Below are positions 1 to 8,470 of a stretch of DNA of 64,000 nucleotides, piece by piece. Source of the DNA: Anaerococcus obesiensis ph10 (GTDB lineage: Bacteria > Bacillota > Clostridia > Tissierellales > Peptoniphilaceae); NCBI RefSeq assembly GCF_000311745.1, contig NZ_HE978531.1, positions 1,072,301 through 1,136,300 on the forward strand, written 5' to 3'. Below the pieces are notes generated by a model. That model made no database searches. It was not told the DNA's origin and worked only from the letters and a program-made list of their open reading frames with translations. Each line of letters begins with the position of its first letter. Positions within the stretch are counted from its first letter, which is position 1. Position numbers and translations under genes: made by a program.

Positions 1-183
1 TGCAAAAATCAAAATTGCTATAGCAACACCGAGAAGTACGTATCTGTAATTTTGTATTTCTAAATATGATAATAAATCATGCCTTACTCCATCGTCTGCG
101 AGAGCAAGTGTTCCAAGTATGGCGGAAATTATTATCAAAGCTATGGTCATAAGTGACCACAAAAATTTTTTAAATCCTCCCAT
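1..183 (-). CDS. partial membrane protein, possibly AmaP-like
   Basis: The first 61 codons of a minus-strand gene are present; the rest lies beyond the window start. A strong AGGAGG ribosome binding site sits 5 bases before the ATG. Two hydrophobic segments (about residues 6-28 and 48-61) are joined by a short polar loop. This hairpin layout resembles the N-terminus of the alkaline-shock membrane anchor AmaP found beside Asp23/Gls24 genes, but the cytoplasmic domain and neighbours are not visible. That it is a membrane protein is clear; the AmaP label is a guess. Confidence 0.5.
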   Translation of the reverse strand, partial: MGGFKKFLWSLMTIALIIISAILGTLALADDGVRHDLLSYLEIQNYRYVLLGVAIAILIFA

Positions 184-237
184 AAAGCCTCCTTACTTAT
201 AAGTTACCCATGCTTTAGCTTTTGAAACAAAACTTTT

Positions 238-1395
238 TTAGTCATCTTCTAATTCCAAAGATAATTCTAACCACCTATCTTGGTATCTTTGCTTCTTTTC
301 TTCAAGATTTTTTATCTTAGCAAAAGTTTCTATGACTTTTTTTTCATCATCATAAAAACCTTCTTTGAGGCTTTCTACTGTAAGTTTATGAATTTTTGCA
401 TCAATTGTATTGGATTCTTTTTCTAATTTTTCTATTTTTTCTTTTATTTTTTTTACTTCAAGCCTTTTAAGTTTTTTCTTTTTTTCTTCTTTTTTTATTT
501 GGGTTTGTGTCATTATTGGCTTTTTTTCATCTTCTAATGATTCTTCTTTTAATTTTTCTACATAATAATCGTAATTACCCAAATACTCTTTTATATAATC
601 CTTGTGCATATCAAGAATTTTTACGGCAATTTTATTTAAAAAATACCTGTCGTGGCTTATTACAAGAACTGTTCCTTCATAAGCAATAAGCGCATCTTCA
701 AGGGCTTCTTTTGAATCTATATCAAGATGGTTGGTTGGCTCATCCATCAAAATAAAATTACAATCTGAAAGCATAAGTTTTAAAAGAGAAATTCTTGCCC
801 TTTGTCCTCCAGATAATTCATTTATTGGTTTATCAACTTCATCTTGGTAAAACATTATTTTTGCAAGATATGATCTAATTTCATAATTTGTAAGATCAGG
901 ATAAGCTTCTCTTATTTCTTCAAACAAAGTGTTTTCTGTATTTAAGGATTTTTGTTCTTGGTCAAAATATCCAACTTTTACGCTAGAGCCTAATTTTATT
1001 TCTCCATCATCTTTTCTTTCTTGGTTTAAAATAATTTTAAAAAGAGTAGTTTTTCCTACACCATTTTCTCCAATTATTGCCACCCTATCGTTTCTATAGA
1101 TATTAAAAGAAATATCTTCAAAAATATCCTTATCGTAAGATTTTTTTAGTTTATCTACACTTAATACATCAACTCCCGAAATTATTCTTGGAGTAAATCT
1201 TATATTTATGGATTCATTTAAGTTATCAGGCTTTTCTACCCTTTCCATTTTATCCAAAAGTTTTTGTCTTGATCTTGATTGAGAAATTCCTCTTTTTCTT
1301 TTTGAACCGCCAAGATTTTTTAACCTATCAATTATTTCTTCTTGCCTTTTGATTTCTTTTTGCTGGGTTTTATAAAGATGGTTTTGGACTTTCAA
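238..1395 (-). CDS. ABC-F ATPase, C-terminal half (second ABC domain)
   Basis: This 385-residue frame holds the linker (residues 1-60), the second ATPase domain and the C-terminal coiled coil of an ABC-F protein. Walker A is at about 109-117 (GENGVGKTT), the LSGGQ signature at 194-198, and Walker B plus the NHLD motif at 213-224. A Lys/Glu-rich coiled coil covers 295-385, as in YdiF-like members. ABC-F proteins have no membrane part and act on ribosomes. The frame starts at a TTG that overlaps the stop of the upstream half by two bases and has no good RBS, so this is not an independent gene: it is the continuation of the 1392-2159 frame by a -1 shift. Together the halves give the usual length of about 640 residues. 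Confidence 0.85.
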   Translation of the reverse strand: MKVQNHLYKTQQKEIKRQEEIIDRLKNLGGSKRKRGISQSRSRQKLLDKMERVEKPDNLNESINIRFTPRIISGVDVLSVDKLKKSYDKDIFEDISFNIYRNDRVAIIGENGVGKTTLFKIILNQERKDDGEIKLGSSVKVGYFDQEQKSLNTENTLFEEIREAYPDLTNYEIRSYLAKIMFYQDEVDKPINELSGGQRARISLLKLMLSDCNFILMDEPTNHLDIDSKEALEDALIAYEGTVLVISHDRYFLNKIAVKILDMHKDYIKEYLGNYDYYVEKLKEESLEDEKKPIMTQTQIKKEEKKKKLKRLEVKKIKEKIEKLEKESNTIDAKIHKLTVESLKEGFYDDEKKVIETFAKIKNLEEKKQRYQDRWLELSLELEDD

Positions 1396-2159
1396 ATCTT
1401 TTTTCTTTGAGCCATAAATGATGTATAATCTCCATCATAAATTTTTAATCCACCATTTTCCATCAAAAATATTTTTGAAACTGTTGCATCCAAAAAATAT
1501 CTATCGTGGCTTATAACTATAACTGATCCCTTAAAATTTTTTACAAAATTTTCCAAAAAATTAATCGCCTTTATGTCAAGGTGATTAGTCGGTTCGTCTA
1601 ATAAAATTAGGTCAGGTTTTTCCAATAAAAGACAGGCAAGTTCAACCCTTGCCTTTTGTCCTCCTGATAAAAGCGAAATTTCTTTTGAAAAATCTTCTTC
1701 GCTAAAGCCCATTCCTATAAGTACGCCTCTTATTTCCGACTTATAGGAATAGCCATTTTGTTTTTCAAATTCTTCGCTTTTTTTTGCATATTCAATCATT
1801 ATTTCATTGAGCTTATCTGGATTTTTTTCCTCGCTCATTTTTATTTCAAGATCTCTAATATTTTCTTCTAGTTTTATAAGATCTTTAAAAACTTCCAAGC
1901 AATAATCATATATACTTTTATCTGACATAAGCCCTAATTGTTGTTTCAAATAACCAAGGCTTACATCATTTGGTATATGAATTTTTCCAAAATCTTTGGA
2001 AATTTCTCCTGTCAATATATTAAATAGTGTAGACTTTCCAGAACCATTATTTCCTATTAAGCCAATTTTATCTCCCTTATTTATCGTAAATGATACGTTT
2101 GAAAATACGTATTGGGTTGGATAGGATTTTTCTAAATTTGATACTGACGCTACAATCAT
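1392..2159 (-). CDS. ABC-F ATPase, N-terminal half (first ABC domain)
   Basis: This 255-residue frame carries the first ATPase domain of an ABC-F protein: Walker A at 36-44 (GNNGSGKST), LSGGQ at 164-168, Walker B at 183-190 followed by TNHLD, and the switch His near 218. It stops just after YDGDYTSFMAQRKK, where family members continue into the linker helix. That linker is encoded in the -1 frame immediately downstream. The stop follows the heptamer A AAA AAG, so either one A is missing from the run or the ribosome shifts there. The upstream neighbour is rex, 7 bases away, so the gene is probably co-transcribed with typA and rex. Confidence 0.87.
   Translation of the reverse strand: MIVASVSNLEKSYPTQYVFSNVSFTINKGDKIGLIGNNGSGKSTLFNILTGEISKDFGKIHIPNDVSLGYLKQQLGLMSDKSIYDYCLEVFKDLIKLEENIRDLEIKMSEEKNPDKLNEIMIEYAKKSEEFEKQNGYSYKSEIRGVLIGMGFSEEDFSKEISLLSGGQKARVELACLLLEKPDLILLDEPTNHLDIKAINFLENFVKNFKGSVIVISHDRYFLDATVSKIFLMENGGLKIYDGDYTSFMAQRKKI
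1398..1404 (-). other. frame-shift point in the ABC-F gene (A AAA AAG)
   Basis: On the coding strand the sequence reads AGA AAA AAG ATT TGA. A -1 slip on the in-phase heptamer A AAA AAG gives R-K-K-D-L-K and joins the two ABC-F halves exactly. This is the heptamer known from E. coli dnaX. A lost A in a run of seven would look the same. Confidence 0.8.
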
Positions 2160-2166
2160 AATTTTT

Positions 2167-2805
2167 TTAGAAAATGAAATCTTCTGGTGTGTTGATAAAA
2201 TATGTTAGGGTAAATAATGATTCATCTAGGTGAACATTTTCTATTACCACATTGTTTTTTGTTTTCAAATCAACTGGTGCGAAGTTCCAAATTCCTTTTA
2301 TTCCTCCTTCACAAAGAATATCACAAACTTCTTGGGCGCCATCTTTTGGCGTTGTGATAATTCCTATATCTATTTCATTTTTTTCTAAATATTCTTTTAA
2401 ATCATCTGTTGACAAAACTTTTAAATTTTCTGTTGAAACTTCTTCATTGTTTTTGTCAAATACTGCTTTTACATTGTAGTCTAAAGTCTTAAAACCTGAG
2501 TATTGGAAAAGAGCATGGCCAATATTTCCAAAACCGATTATTATCATAGAATATTCTTTGTTTACTCCAATAATTTTTGCAAGCTCTTGCATTAATTCTT
2601 TTACATTATAACCATAACCTTGTTGACCAAAGCAGCCATAGTGATTTAAGTCTTGTCTAATTTGGCTTGCTGTTAAGCCTGTAATTTGTGAAAGTTCTTT
2701 AGATGAAACTCTTACAATACCTTTTTCATTAATTGCTTCTAAATACCTATAATATTTTGGTAACCTTTTTATTACTGATAAAGAAACGTTTGACCCTTTT
2801 TTCAT
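2167..2805 (-). CDS. rex: redox-sensing transcriptional repressor Rex
   Basis: This is a 212-residue Rex protein, the NADH/NAD+ sensing repressor of fermentation and anaerobic respiration genes. An N-terminal winged helix (about 10-62, including LTASQIRQDLNHYG) is followed by a Rossmann domain with the dinucleotide loop GFGNIGHA at about 91-98. The length is normal for the family. The ATG follows an AGGTTGTTATG-type RBS region. It lies in a minus-strand run with typA, a small membrane protein and the ABC-F gene, with short gaps. I saw no convincing Rex operator in this window, so its targets here cannot be named. Confidence 0.95.
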   Translation of the reverse strand: MKKGSNVSLSVIKRLPKYYRYLEAINEKGIVRVSSKELSQITGLTASQIRQDLNHYGCFGQQGYGYNVKELMQELAKIIGVNKEYSMIIIGFGNIGHALFQYSGFKTLDYNVKAVFDKNNEEVSTENLKVLSTDDLKEYLEKNEIDIGIITTPKDGAQEVCDILCEGGIKGIWNFAPVDLKTKNNVVIENVHLDESLFTLTYFINTPEDFIF

Positions 2806-2816
2806 AACAACCTCCG

Positions 2817-3257
2817 TTAATCATTATTTTTTATTTCTTTAGACCTTAATCTGTTCAAAAGTATTACATTCAAAAGATGAACTATATAAATAATTATTAG
2901 TCCACTATAAAACAACTCTTGCCAATAACTTGATATTCTTTCATCTACTGCTATGTATTTTGGTAATAATGGTGTATAGTTGCTTACCACAAGTAGGGCG
3001 TGGTAGCTTAGGATTGCAAAAACTATAATGCTTATTATTGCTACAAAAATTGAATAGCCTCTTGTTTCTTTTTCCATTAATATATAAAGAGGATAAATAA
3101 GCATTATAACCCAAGAAATAATGAAGGAGATACTCCAAACATTATTTACTACTTGTGGGTTAATTTTTGTAAGAATTAGGATTAAATTTGATACTAAAAC
3201 CACTAATACTGATAAAAGCAGAGTACTTGAAAGAAATCTTTCAAATCTCTTTTTCAT
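2817..3257 (-). CDS. small four-helix membrane protein, unknown
   Basis: A 146-residue protein with four strongly hydrophobic segments at about 10-30, 40-61, 70-92 and 112-134. The N-terminus is short and basic (MKKRFERF) and the C-terminal tail is charged and presumably cytoplasmic. I do not recognise the family. It lies 10 bases downstream of typA and 11 bases upstream of rex, so it is probably part of the same transcript. Confidence 0.8.
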   Translation of the reverse strand: MKKRFERFLSSTLLLSVLVVLVSNLILILTKINPQVVNNVWSISFIISWVIMLIYPLYILMEKETRGYSIFVAIISIIVFAILSYHALLVVSNYTPLLPKYIAVDERISSYWQELFYSGLIIIYIVHLLNVILLNRLRSKEIKNND

Positions 3258-3267
3258 CTTTAGCTCC

Positions 3268-5094
3268 TTACTTACTATATTTTTTTGATTTATATCTTAA
3301 ATTATTATCTAAGATTTTTTTTCTAATTCTTAAATTGTGTGGAGTAATTTCGATTAATTCATCTTCTTCCACAAATTCCATCATCTCTTCAACGCTCATA
3401 ATTTTTGCAGGAGATAAAACAAGGGCTTCATCAGCTGCTGATGCTCTGACGTTGGTTTGTTTTTTCTTTTTGCAGACATTTACGTCGATGTCAATTCCTT
3501 TTGCATTTGAACCTATGACTTCTCCCTCATAAACTTCATCTTGAGGTTTTACAAAAAGTTGTCCTCTTGATTGGGCAGCGTGAAGTCCATAAGTAGTTGC
3601 TACTCCTGTTTCAAAAGAAATAAGTGAACCTGCTTGTCTTTTTGCAATATCTCCCTTATATCTTTCGTAAGAATCAAATTCTGTATTTAAAATTCCAGTT
3701 CCTTTTGTATCTGTTAAAAATTCTTGCCTATAACCTATAAGTCCTCTTGCAGGAATTTTAAATACCATTCTTGTGTATCCTGATGAATTTGGAGCCATAT
3801 CCATTAGCTCTCCTTTACGAAGACCTAATTTTTCTATTATTGAACCTGTGTATTCTTGGTCAACATCAATTGTTGCAAGCTCCATTGGCTCAAGTATTTT
3901 TCCATTTTCATCTTTTTTAAACATAACTTCAGGTTTTGAAACTTGGAATTCATATCCTTCTCTTCTTAAATTTTCTATCAAAACTGAAAGATGAAGCTCT
4001 CCTCTTCCAGAAACCTTAAATGCTTCTGTTGAATCTGTTGTTTCAACTCTAAGTGATACGTCCGTTTCTTTTTCTTTAAATAACCTATCTCTAATATGCC
4101 TACTTGTTACATAATCTCCATCACGTCCTGCAAATGGTGAATTATTTACAGAAAATGTCATTGAAAGTGTTGGCTCAGAAATTTTTGTAAATTCTATTGG
4201 CTCCATATCATTTTCTGTACAAATTGTATCTCCTATATTTATATCTTCCATTCCCGATAAGGCAACAATTGAACCGAAATCTGCTTTTTCAACTTCACTT
4301 CTTTGTAGTCCTTCAAATTCATAAATTGTAACAATTTTTGATTTTACTTTTCTATCCTTGTCGTTGTAATTTACAATTATGCAAGAATCATTTTTATTTA
4401 TTTGTCCACTTTCAACTTTTCCAATTGCAATTCTTCCAAGGTAATTGTCATAGTCTGTCGTTGAAACCAAAACTTTAAATGGAGCATTTTCTTTAGCTTC
4501 AAAAGCTGGTGTGTAATCAATTATTGTATCCAAAAGATCTGTCATATCATTTTTTACTTCACCAAATTCTAAACTTGCCCAACCTTCTTTGGCTGATGCA
4601 AAAACAAATGGAGAATCAAGATATGATTCATCAGCTTCAAGGGAAATAAATAAATCCAAAACTTCATCCATTACTTCTTCAACTCTTTGGTCAGGTCTAT
4701 CAACCTTATTTATACAAATAATTGCAGGAAGATTTAATTCGATTGCCTTTCTCAAAACAAATTTTGTTTGAGGCATTGGACCTTCACGACTATCTACAAC
4801 CAAAACTACAGCTTCAGCCATATTTAAAACTCTCTCAACCTCTCCACCAAAATCGGCGTGTCCTGGAGTGTCAATTATATTTATTTTTATTCCCTTATAA
4901 TTGATCGCAGTATTTTTTGAAAGAATTGTAATTCCTCTTTCTCTTTCAATAGAATTTGAATCCATAACTCTTTCATCAACTTGTTGATTTTCTCTAAAAA
5001 TTCCGCTAGTTTTTAAAAGACCATCAACAAGAGTTGTCTTACCATGATCAACATGGGCGATTATCGCCACATTTCTTATATCTTCACGTTTCAT
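3268..5094 (-). CDS. typA: translational GTPase TypA/BipA
   Basis: A complete 608-residue TypA/BipA, a ribosome-binding GTPase related to EF-G that helps 50S assembly and stress adaptation. The GTPase motifs are intact: G1 AHVDHGKT at 13-20, RERGITI at about 51-57, DTPGH at 75-79 and NKVD at 129-132. EF-G-like domains II, III and V and the BipA-specific C-terminal domain follow. The ATG is the first codon after a strong TTGATA/TATAAT promoter region. It appears to be the first gene of a typA-orf-rex-ABC-F transcript. Confidence 0.97.
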   Translation of the reverse strand: MKREDIRNVAIIAHVDHGKTTLVDGLLKTSGIFRENQQVDERVMDSNSIERERGITILSKNTAINYKGIKINIIDTPGHADFGGEVERVLNMAEAVVLVVDSREGPMPQTKFVLRKAIELNLPAIICINKVDRPDQRVEEVMDEVLDLFISLEADESYLDSPFVFASAKEGWASLEFGEVKNDMTDLLDTIIDYTPAFEAKENAPFKVLVSTTDYDNYLGRIAIGKVESGQINKNDSCIIVNYNDKDRKVKSKIVTIYEFEGLQRSEVEKADFGSIVALSGMEDINIGDTICTENDMEPIEFTKISEPTLSMTFSVNNSPFAGRDGDYVTSRHIRDRLFKEKETDVSLRVETTDSTEAFKVSGRGELHLSVLIENLRREGYEFQVSKPEVMFKKDENGKILEPMELATIDVDQEYTGSIIEKLGLRKGELMDMAPNSSGYTRMVFKIPARGLIGYRQEFLTDTKGTGILNTEFDSYERYKGDIAKRQAGSLISFETGVATTYGLHAAQSRGQLFVKPQDEVYEGEVIGSNAKGIDIDVNVCKKKKQTNVRASAADEALVLSPAKIMSVEEMMEFVEEDELIEITPHNLRIRKKILDNNLRYKSKKYSK

Positions 5095-5141
5095 TAAATC
5101 ACTTCTTTCTTAACTAATATAAACTATTTATTCATCAATTT

Positions 5142-5169
5142 ATTATATCATATGTGATAAGATTATCAA
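5142..5169 (-). promoter_or_regulatory. promoter of typA
   Basis: On the minus strand, -35 TTGATA (5164-5169) and -10 TATAAT (5142-5147) are separated by 16 bases, about 50 bases before the typA start codon. Confidence 0.7.
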
Positions 5170-5177
5170 TAAATAAC

Positions 5178-5214
5178 AAAAAAAATACTTGATAAAAAAA
5201 ACTTACCAAGTATT
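5178..5214 (-). terminator. terminator after the RsbW-like gene
   Basis: An inverted repeat, AATACTTG/CAAGTATT (5207-5214 and 5184-5191), is followed on the minus strand by a run of Ts. It overlaps the last bases of the RsbW-like gene. Confidence 0.65.
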
Positions 5215-5611
5215 ATATATATAATTTTCTCTTGGAATCTCTTTTTACAAAAGCGATTATAATATTATCTTTAATAATAAGCTCATCTGCTAAACTATAA
5301 ACAAGTTTAATTCCCCTGCCGTGATCATGGAGTCCATCATTTTCAAAAAGATAATCTATTCCTTCTCCCTCATCTTTTACTTTTATCAAACAGCAAGTAT
5401 CATCCATAATAAAAGTTGTGTCAATAATTTTATCATACTCACACCTATTTCCATGCTCGTAGGAATTTATTATAAGTTCATCCAAGATCAATCTTATTTT
5501 AAAAATTAAATTTTCATCTATATTTTTATTTTTTAAATTTAAAACAAGCCCATCCCTAAATTTTTTTATCATTTTTAAGTCAGTAGGCATTGTGTTTCTA
5601 ATAAGTTCCAT
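5213..5611 (-). CDS. RsbW-like ATP-binding protein (anti-sigma type HATPase)
   Basis: A 132-residue stand-alone GHKL ATPase domain of the serine-kinase/anti-sigma type. Its motifs are the N box ELIINSYEHGN, the G1 box DEGEGID and the lid HGRGIKL. I place the start at the second ATG, because an AGGGG RBS lies just before it; the frame could begin four codons earlier at 5623. RsbW-like proteins bind sigma factors and phosphorylate STAS antagonists, but neither a sigma factor nor a STAS gene is adjacent, so its partner is unknown. It is a single-gene unit between the typA promoter and the divergent rubredoxin gene. Confidence 0.8.
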   Translation of the reverse strand: MELIRNTMPTDLKMIKKFRDGLVLNLKNKNIDENLIFKIRLILDELIINSYEHGNRCEYDKIIDTTFIMDDTCCLIKVKDEGEGIDYLFENDGLHDHGRGIKLVYSLADELIIKDNIIIAFVKRDSKRKLYI

Positions 5612-5688
5612 CTTACCCCTCATCTCTTACTAATAAATTTATACCCAAATAAAAATTTTTTGTTAATTTTTGTCTAAAAAGTCAAAAT

Positions 5689-5717
5689 TATTGCTTTTTT
5701 TGTTTTTGTAGTATAAT
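5689..5717 (+). promoter_or_regulatory. probable promoter of rubredoxin
   Basis: A consensus -10 TATAAT is at 5712-5717. A weak -35 (TTATTG at 5689-5694) lies 17 bases upstream, about 30 bases before the RBS. Confidence 0.55.
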
Positions 5718-5746
5718 GTATGTATAACAAATGAAAGGAGAATATT

Positions 5747-5905
5747 ATGAAATACGTATGTACAGCTTGTGGATATATCTATGATCCTGCTAATGGAGAT
5801 CCAGATAACGGAATCGATGCAGGAACAGAATTCAAAGACCTTCCAGAAGATTGGGTATGCCCAGTTTGCGGAGTTGGCAAGGATATGTTCGAAGAACAAG
5901 AATAA
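5747..5905 (+). CDS. rubredoxin
   Basis: A complete 52-residue rubredoxin, a cytoplasmic one-iron electron carrier used by anaerobes, typically to feed peroxide- and oxygen-detoxifying enzymes. The four iron-binding cysteines form the classic pairs CTAC (5-8) and CPVC (38-41), and the aromatic core residues Y4, Y10, Y12 and W36 are present. The start follows the RBS AAAGGAG by 6 bases. The gene has its own promoter and terminator, so it is monocistronic. No partner such as rubrerythrin or flavodiiron protein is visible nearby. Confidence 0.97.
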   Translation: MKYVCTACGYIYDPANGDPDNGIDAGTEFKDLPEDWVCPVCGVGKDMFEEQE

Positions 5906-5917
5906 GATTTTTTAAAA

Positions 5918-5941
5918 GGGAGGCAATCGCCTCTCTTTTTT
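5918..5941 (+). terminator. terminator of rubredoxin
   Basis: A 7-bp stem GGGAGGC/GCCTCTC with an AATC loop is followed by six Ts, 12 bases after the stop codon. Confidence 0.9.
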
Positions 5942-5966
5942 ATAAATTCGTATTCATGATTTTTTT

Positions 5967-6563
5967 ATGAAATATTTTTTAAAAAAACATAGCAAAGAAA
6001 TTAAAATCTTTATAAGCCTTGGACTTTCTATTTTATTTTTGACCTTTCTTTATAGATTGTACAAATTGGGAATACTTACAAATTCGGATAAATTATACGA
6101 TTATATTGGAGCTTTTACTTATCTTGCCCCTCTAATATTTATAATTCTAAAAGTTTTGATTGGATTTGTTCCTTTTATTCCAACGACGATTTTTATAGTA
6201 ATAGGCTTTGCCTTGTTCGGTCAAAAATTTGGTTTATTTTTAAATTACATAACAGGTCTTATGACTGCTGTTTTAAATTACACTTTAACTAGAATTTATG
6301 GTAAAAGATTTTTGAATTTATTTTTGCCAAAAAAAAGCCTTAAAAAATACGAAAGTGCAACAAGACAAAGCACAAAAAGATTTAAAAAAGTTTTGTTTCT
6401 AACAAGCGCCATGCCCTTTGCTCCTGACAACGCCTTATCAATGGTTGCAGGATTTAAAAAATTAAAATTTGAAGATTATTTAAAAATAATGTTTGTGGCT
6501 AAATTTATTGAAATTGTGATTATAGCATATTTAATGTATCATTTAAAATTATTTTTAGCATAA
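5967..6563 (+). CDS. TVP38/TMEM64 (VTT domain) membrane protein
   Basis: A 198-residue integral membrane protein of the DedA/TVP38/TMEM64 superfamily. Hydrophobic segments are at about 12-30, 48-70, 75-97, 135-155 and 175-197. The VTT signature region contains FIPTTIFIVIGFALFG (about 69-84) and a second loop with SAMPFAPDNALSMVAG. Superfamily members move lipids or support membrane homeostasis; the substrate cannot be told from sequence. No clear RBS precedes the ATG. The gene converges with the GT8 gene, and the two share a terminator. Confidence 0.85.
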   Translation: MKYFLKKHSKEIKIFISLGLSILFLTFLYRLYKLGILTNSDKLYDYIGAFTYLAPLIFIILKVLIGFVPFIPTTIFIVIGFALFGQKFGLFLNYITGLMTAVLNYTLTRIYGKRFLNLFLPKKSLKKYESATRQSTKRFKKVLFLTSAMPFAPDNALSMVAGFKKLKFEDYLKIMFVAKFIEIVIIAYLMYHLKLFLA

Positions 6564-6597
6564 AAAAACTCCTAATCAAAAAAATTAGGAGTTTTTT
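6562..6597. terminator. bidirectional terminator between the TVP38 and GT8 genes
   Basis: A long stem AAAACTCCTAAT/ATTAGGAGTTTT has A and T runs on both sides, so it can end transcripts from both converging genes. Confidence 0.85.
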
Positions 6598-7426
6598 ATA
6601 TATTCATTGCTTTTTTCCAAAAATATAAATAAAGCGATGTAAATACGCCTAGATTATTTTCTTCTAACCAAGGTTTTCTTTTTCCACAAAAATGCAAAAA
6701 GCATGTATTTGAAATTATGTAGGACAAATTATATTTTTTATCCTTCAATTTGTAAGCCAAGTATCTTCTTGCATCATAATTATATTTTATTTCGTCAATT
6801 TTTATTATTTTATTTCTAAAAACTACATTCAAAAGATCTTGATCTGGCATTATAAGCCCCAAAGATTTGGTATTTTTTACATAATTTAAAACTTCTTTTT
6901 CATAGCTTTGACTATTTCTTGCAAGTTTTAAATTTATCATCAAAATTCCTGAATTAAAATAATTTTCTATATCTTTATGTCCTGATGAAATAGATAGCCT
7001 TGCTACATTCGCAGATTGAACCGTTGGAATAGTATGAGTTGCTGCTGCAAAATAATTATCTCTTAAATCCATATTGTAAAGTTTTTCGCAAGAATTTAAA
7101 ACTAAAACATCTGGATCTAGGTATAAAATTCTATCTAAATTTTCTGGCAAATATTTATAAGCCAAAAGCCTATAATACATTTCTTCTGTGTAATAAAAAG
7201 TTGTTTTTGCATTTAAAAAAAGATTTTTAACTTTTATCGGATTTAATTTTGCCCTTTTTGAGCTTGCTTTTATTACAAATTTTTCAATTTCTTTTATTTT
7301 TTCATCTCTTATATCTTTATGAATCAAATAAATTTCAAAATTTGTATCATTACTTTTAAATAATGAATATAGCATAGTTTTTAGAGGATTTAAATAATTT
7401 TCATCACATGAAACCAATATATTCAT
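6596..7426 (-). CDS. glycosyltransferase family 8 protein
   Basis: A 276-residue GT8 enzyme, a retaining glycosyltransferase using nucleotide-sugar donors with Mn2+. The metal-binding DxD lies in YLDPDVLVL (about 102-110). The family motif GILMINLKLAR, then PDQDLLN and the late HFCGKRKPW (His metal ligand) follow. Family members decorate teichoic or surface polysaccharides or proteins; the acceptor is unknown. It ends in the shared terminator and lies 12 bases downstream of the YitT gene. Confidence 0.9.
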   Translation of the reverse strand: MNILVSCDENYLNPLKTMLYSLFKSNDTNFEIYLIHKDIRDEKIKEIEKFVIKASSKRAKLNPIKVKNLFLNAKTTFYYTEEMYYRLLAYKYLPENLDRILYLDPDVLVLNSCEKLYNMDLRDNYFAAATHTIPTVQSANVARLSISSGHKDIENYFNSGILMINLKLARNSQSYEKEVLNYVKNTKSLGLIMPDQDLLNVVFRNKIIKIDEIKYNYDARRYLAYKLKDKKYNLSYIISNTCFLHFCGKRKPWLEENNLGVFTSLYLYFWKKAMNI

Positions 7427-7438
7427 AGTTTTCCCTTT

Positions 7439-8413
7439 CTATTGAAGGTCTGTCGTATAAAAACCCTTGCCTATTATTGATGATGTATCTAAGACTGTTA
7501 TAAAACAGCGTGGGTCAATTTCTTTTATATATTTTCTAAATAAAACGGCCTCGTAATCATTTGTTACACACAAAAACACTGATTGGTCTTTTTTATAATA
7601 AAGTCCTGTTCCATCCAAAACTGTAGCCGACCTATTTAATTTATCTCTAATAAATACACTTATTTCTTCTTGCTTGGATGTAATAATCAAAAATAGTTTT
7701 GCTGTATTAAATGATGATATAAATTGATTTACTACAACGCCTTTCATCAAAAGACCTAGGCAAGATAAAAGTCCAATTTCTACTCCAAATATTTTGATTG
7801 ATAAAATTGTTAGAATAGAATCTCCCATCAAAAGTGATTTTCCAATATTTAAATTTGTGTATTTATTTATAATCATAGCGATTATATCTGTACCACCACT
7901 TGATGCTGATAAATTAAATAAAATTGATGAGCCAAGAGCTGGTATTAAAACTGCACAAAATAATTCTAATAATTTATTATCAGTAAATGGCGTTGTGTGA
8001 GGTAAGACTTTGCTTAGAGCAAGGGCCGTTAAGGAATTTAATATGGATACATAGCCAGTCTTTAAAACAAAATTTTTACCCAAAATAAAATACGCCAAAA
8101 CTAACAAAGTAACATTTAAAATCAAAGTCATAAAGGCAGGAGATAAGGCAAGACTATTTGAAAGCAGTATGGATGCCCCCTCTACTCCTCCTATTACAAA
8201 ATGATTTGGATATTTAAAAAAATGTGTTCCATTTGCCATAAGTATGGCAGCAAAGCTCATAAGTAAAAATTTCTTTTTTTCACTCAAGGGCTTGTGGGCA
8301 AATTTATCTTTTTTTCTATCTTTTCTAAGTATTTTTATTGCAGCATTTCTATCAAGAATATGTTTAATTTTTTCCTTGTCGGAATAATTATTAGGATCTA
8401 TATTTTCATTCAT
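7439..8413 (-). CDS. YitT family membrane protein (DUF161 + DUF2179)
   Basis: A 324-residue protein of the YitT family. A charged N-terminal tail (1-45) is followed by about five to six membrane helices (47-245) with repeated glycine motifs (GGVEGASILLSN, SSGGTDIIAMI). A C-terminal cytoplasmic DUF2179 domain covers about 250-324. YitT proteins are widespread in Firmicutes and their molecular role is not settled. It appears to be transcribed with the GT8 gene downstream; the gene upstream ends in its own terminator. Confidence 0.9.
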   Translation of the reverse strand: MNENIDPNNYSDKEKIKHILDRNAAIKILRKDRKKDKFAHKPLSEKKKFLLMSFAAILMANGTHFFKYPNHFVIGGVEGASILLSNSLALSPAFMTLILNVTLLVLAYFILGKNFVLKTGYVSILNSLTALALSKVLPHTTPFTDNKLLELFCAVLIPALGSSILFNLSASSGGTDIIAMIINKYTNLNIGKSLLMGDSILTILSIKIFGVEIGLLSCLGLLMKGVVVNQFISSFNTAKLFLIITSKQEEISVFIRDKLNRSATVLDGTGLYYKKDQSVFLCVTNDYEAVLFRKYIKEIDPRCFITVLDTSSIIGKGFYTTDLQ

Positions 8414-8442
8414 TTTTGTTTATTTTTTTATCCTCCAACTTT

Positions 8443-8470
8443 AAAAAAAAAAGCCTAACGGCTTTTTTTT
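8443..8470 (-). terminator. terminator after the CofE-like gene
   Basis: A stem AAAAAAGCC/GGCTTTTTT around a 4-base loop is followed on the minus strand by a T run. It overlaps the last codon of the CofE-like gene. Confidence 0.8.

Noticed and set aside
2252-2479. Plus-strand frames opposite rex, typA and other minus-strand genes
   Set aside because: They are shadows of well-supported genes, without RBS or recognisable domains.
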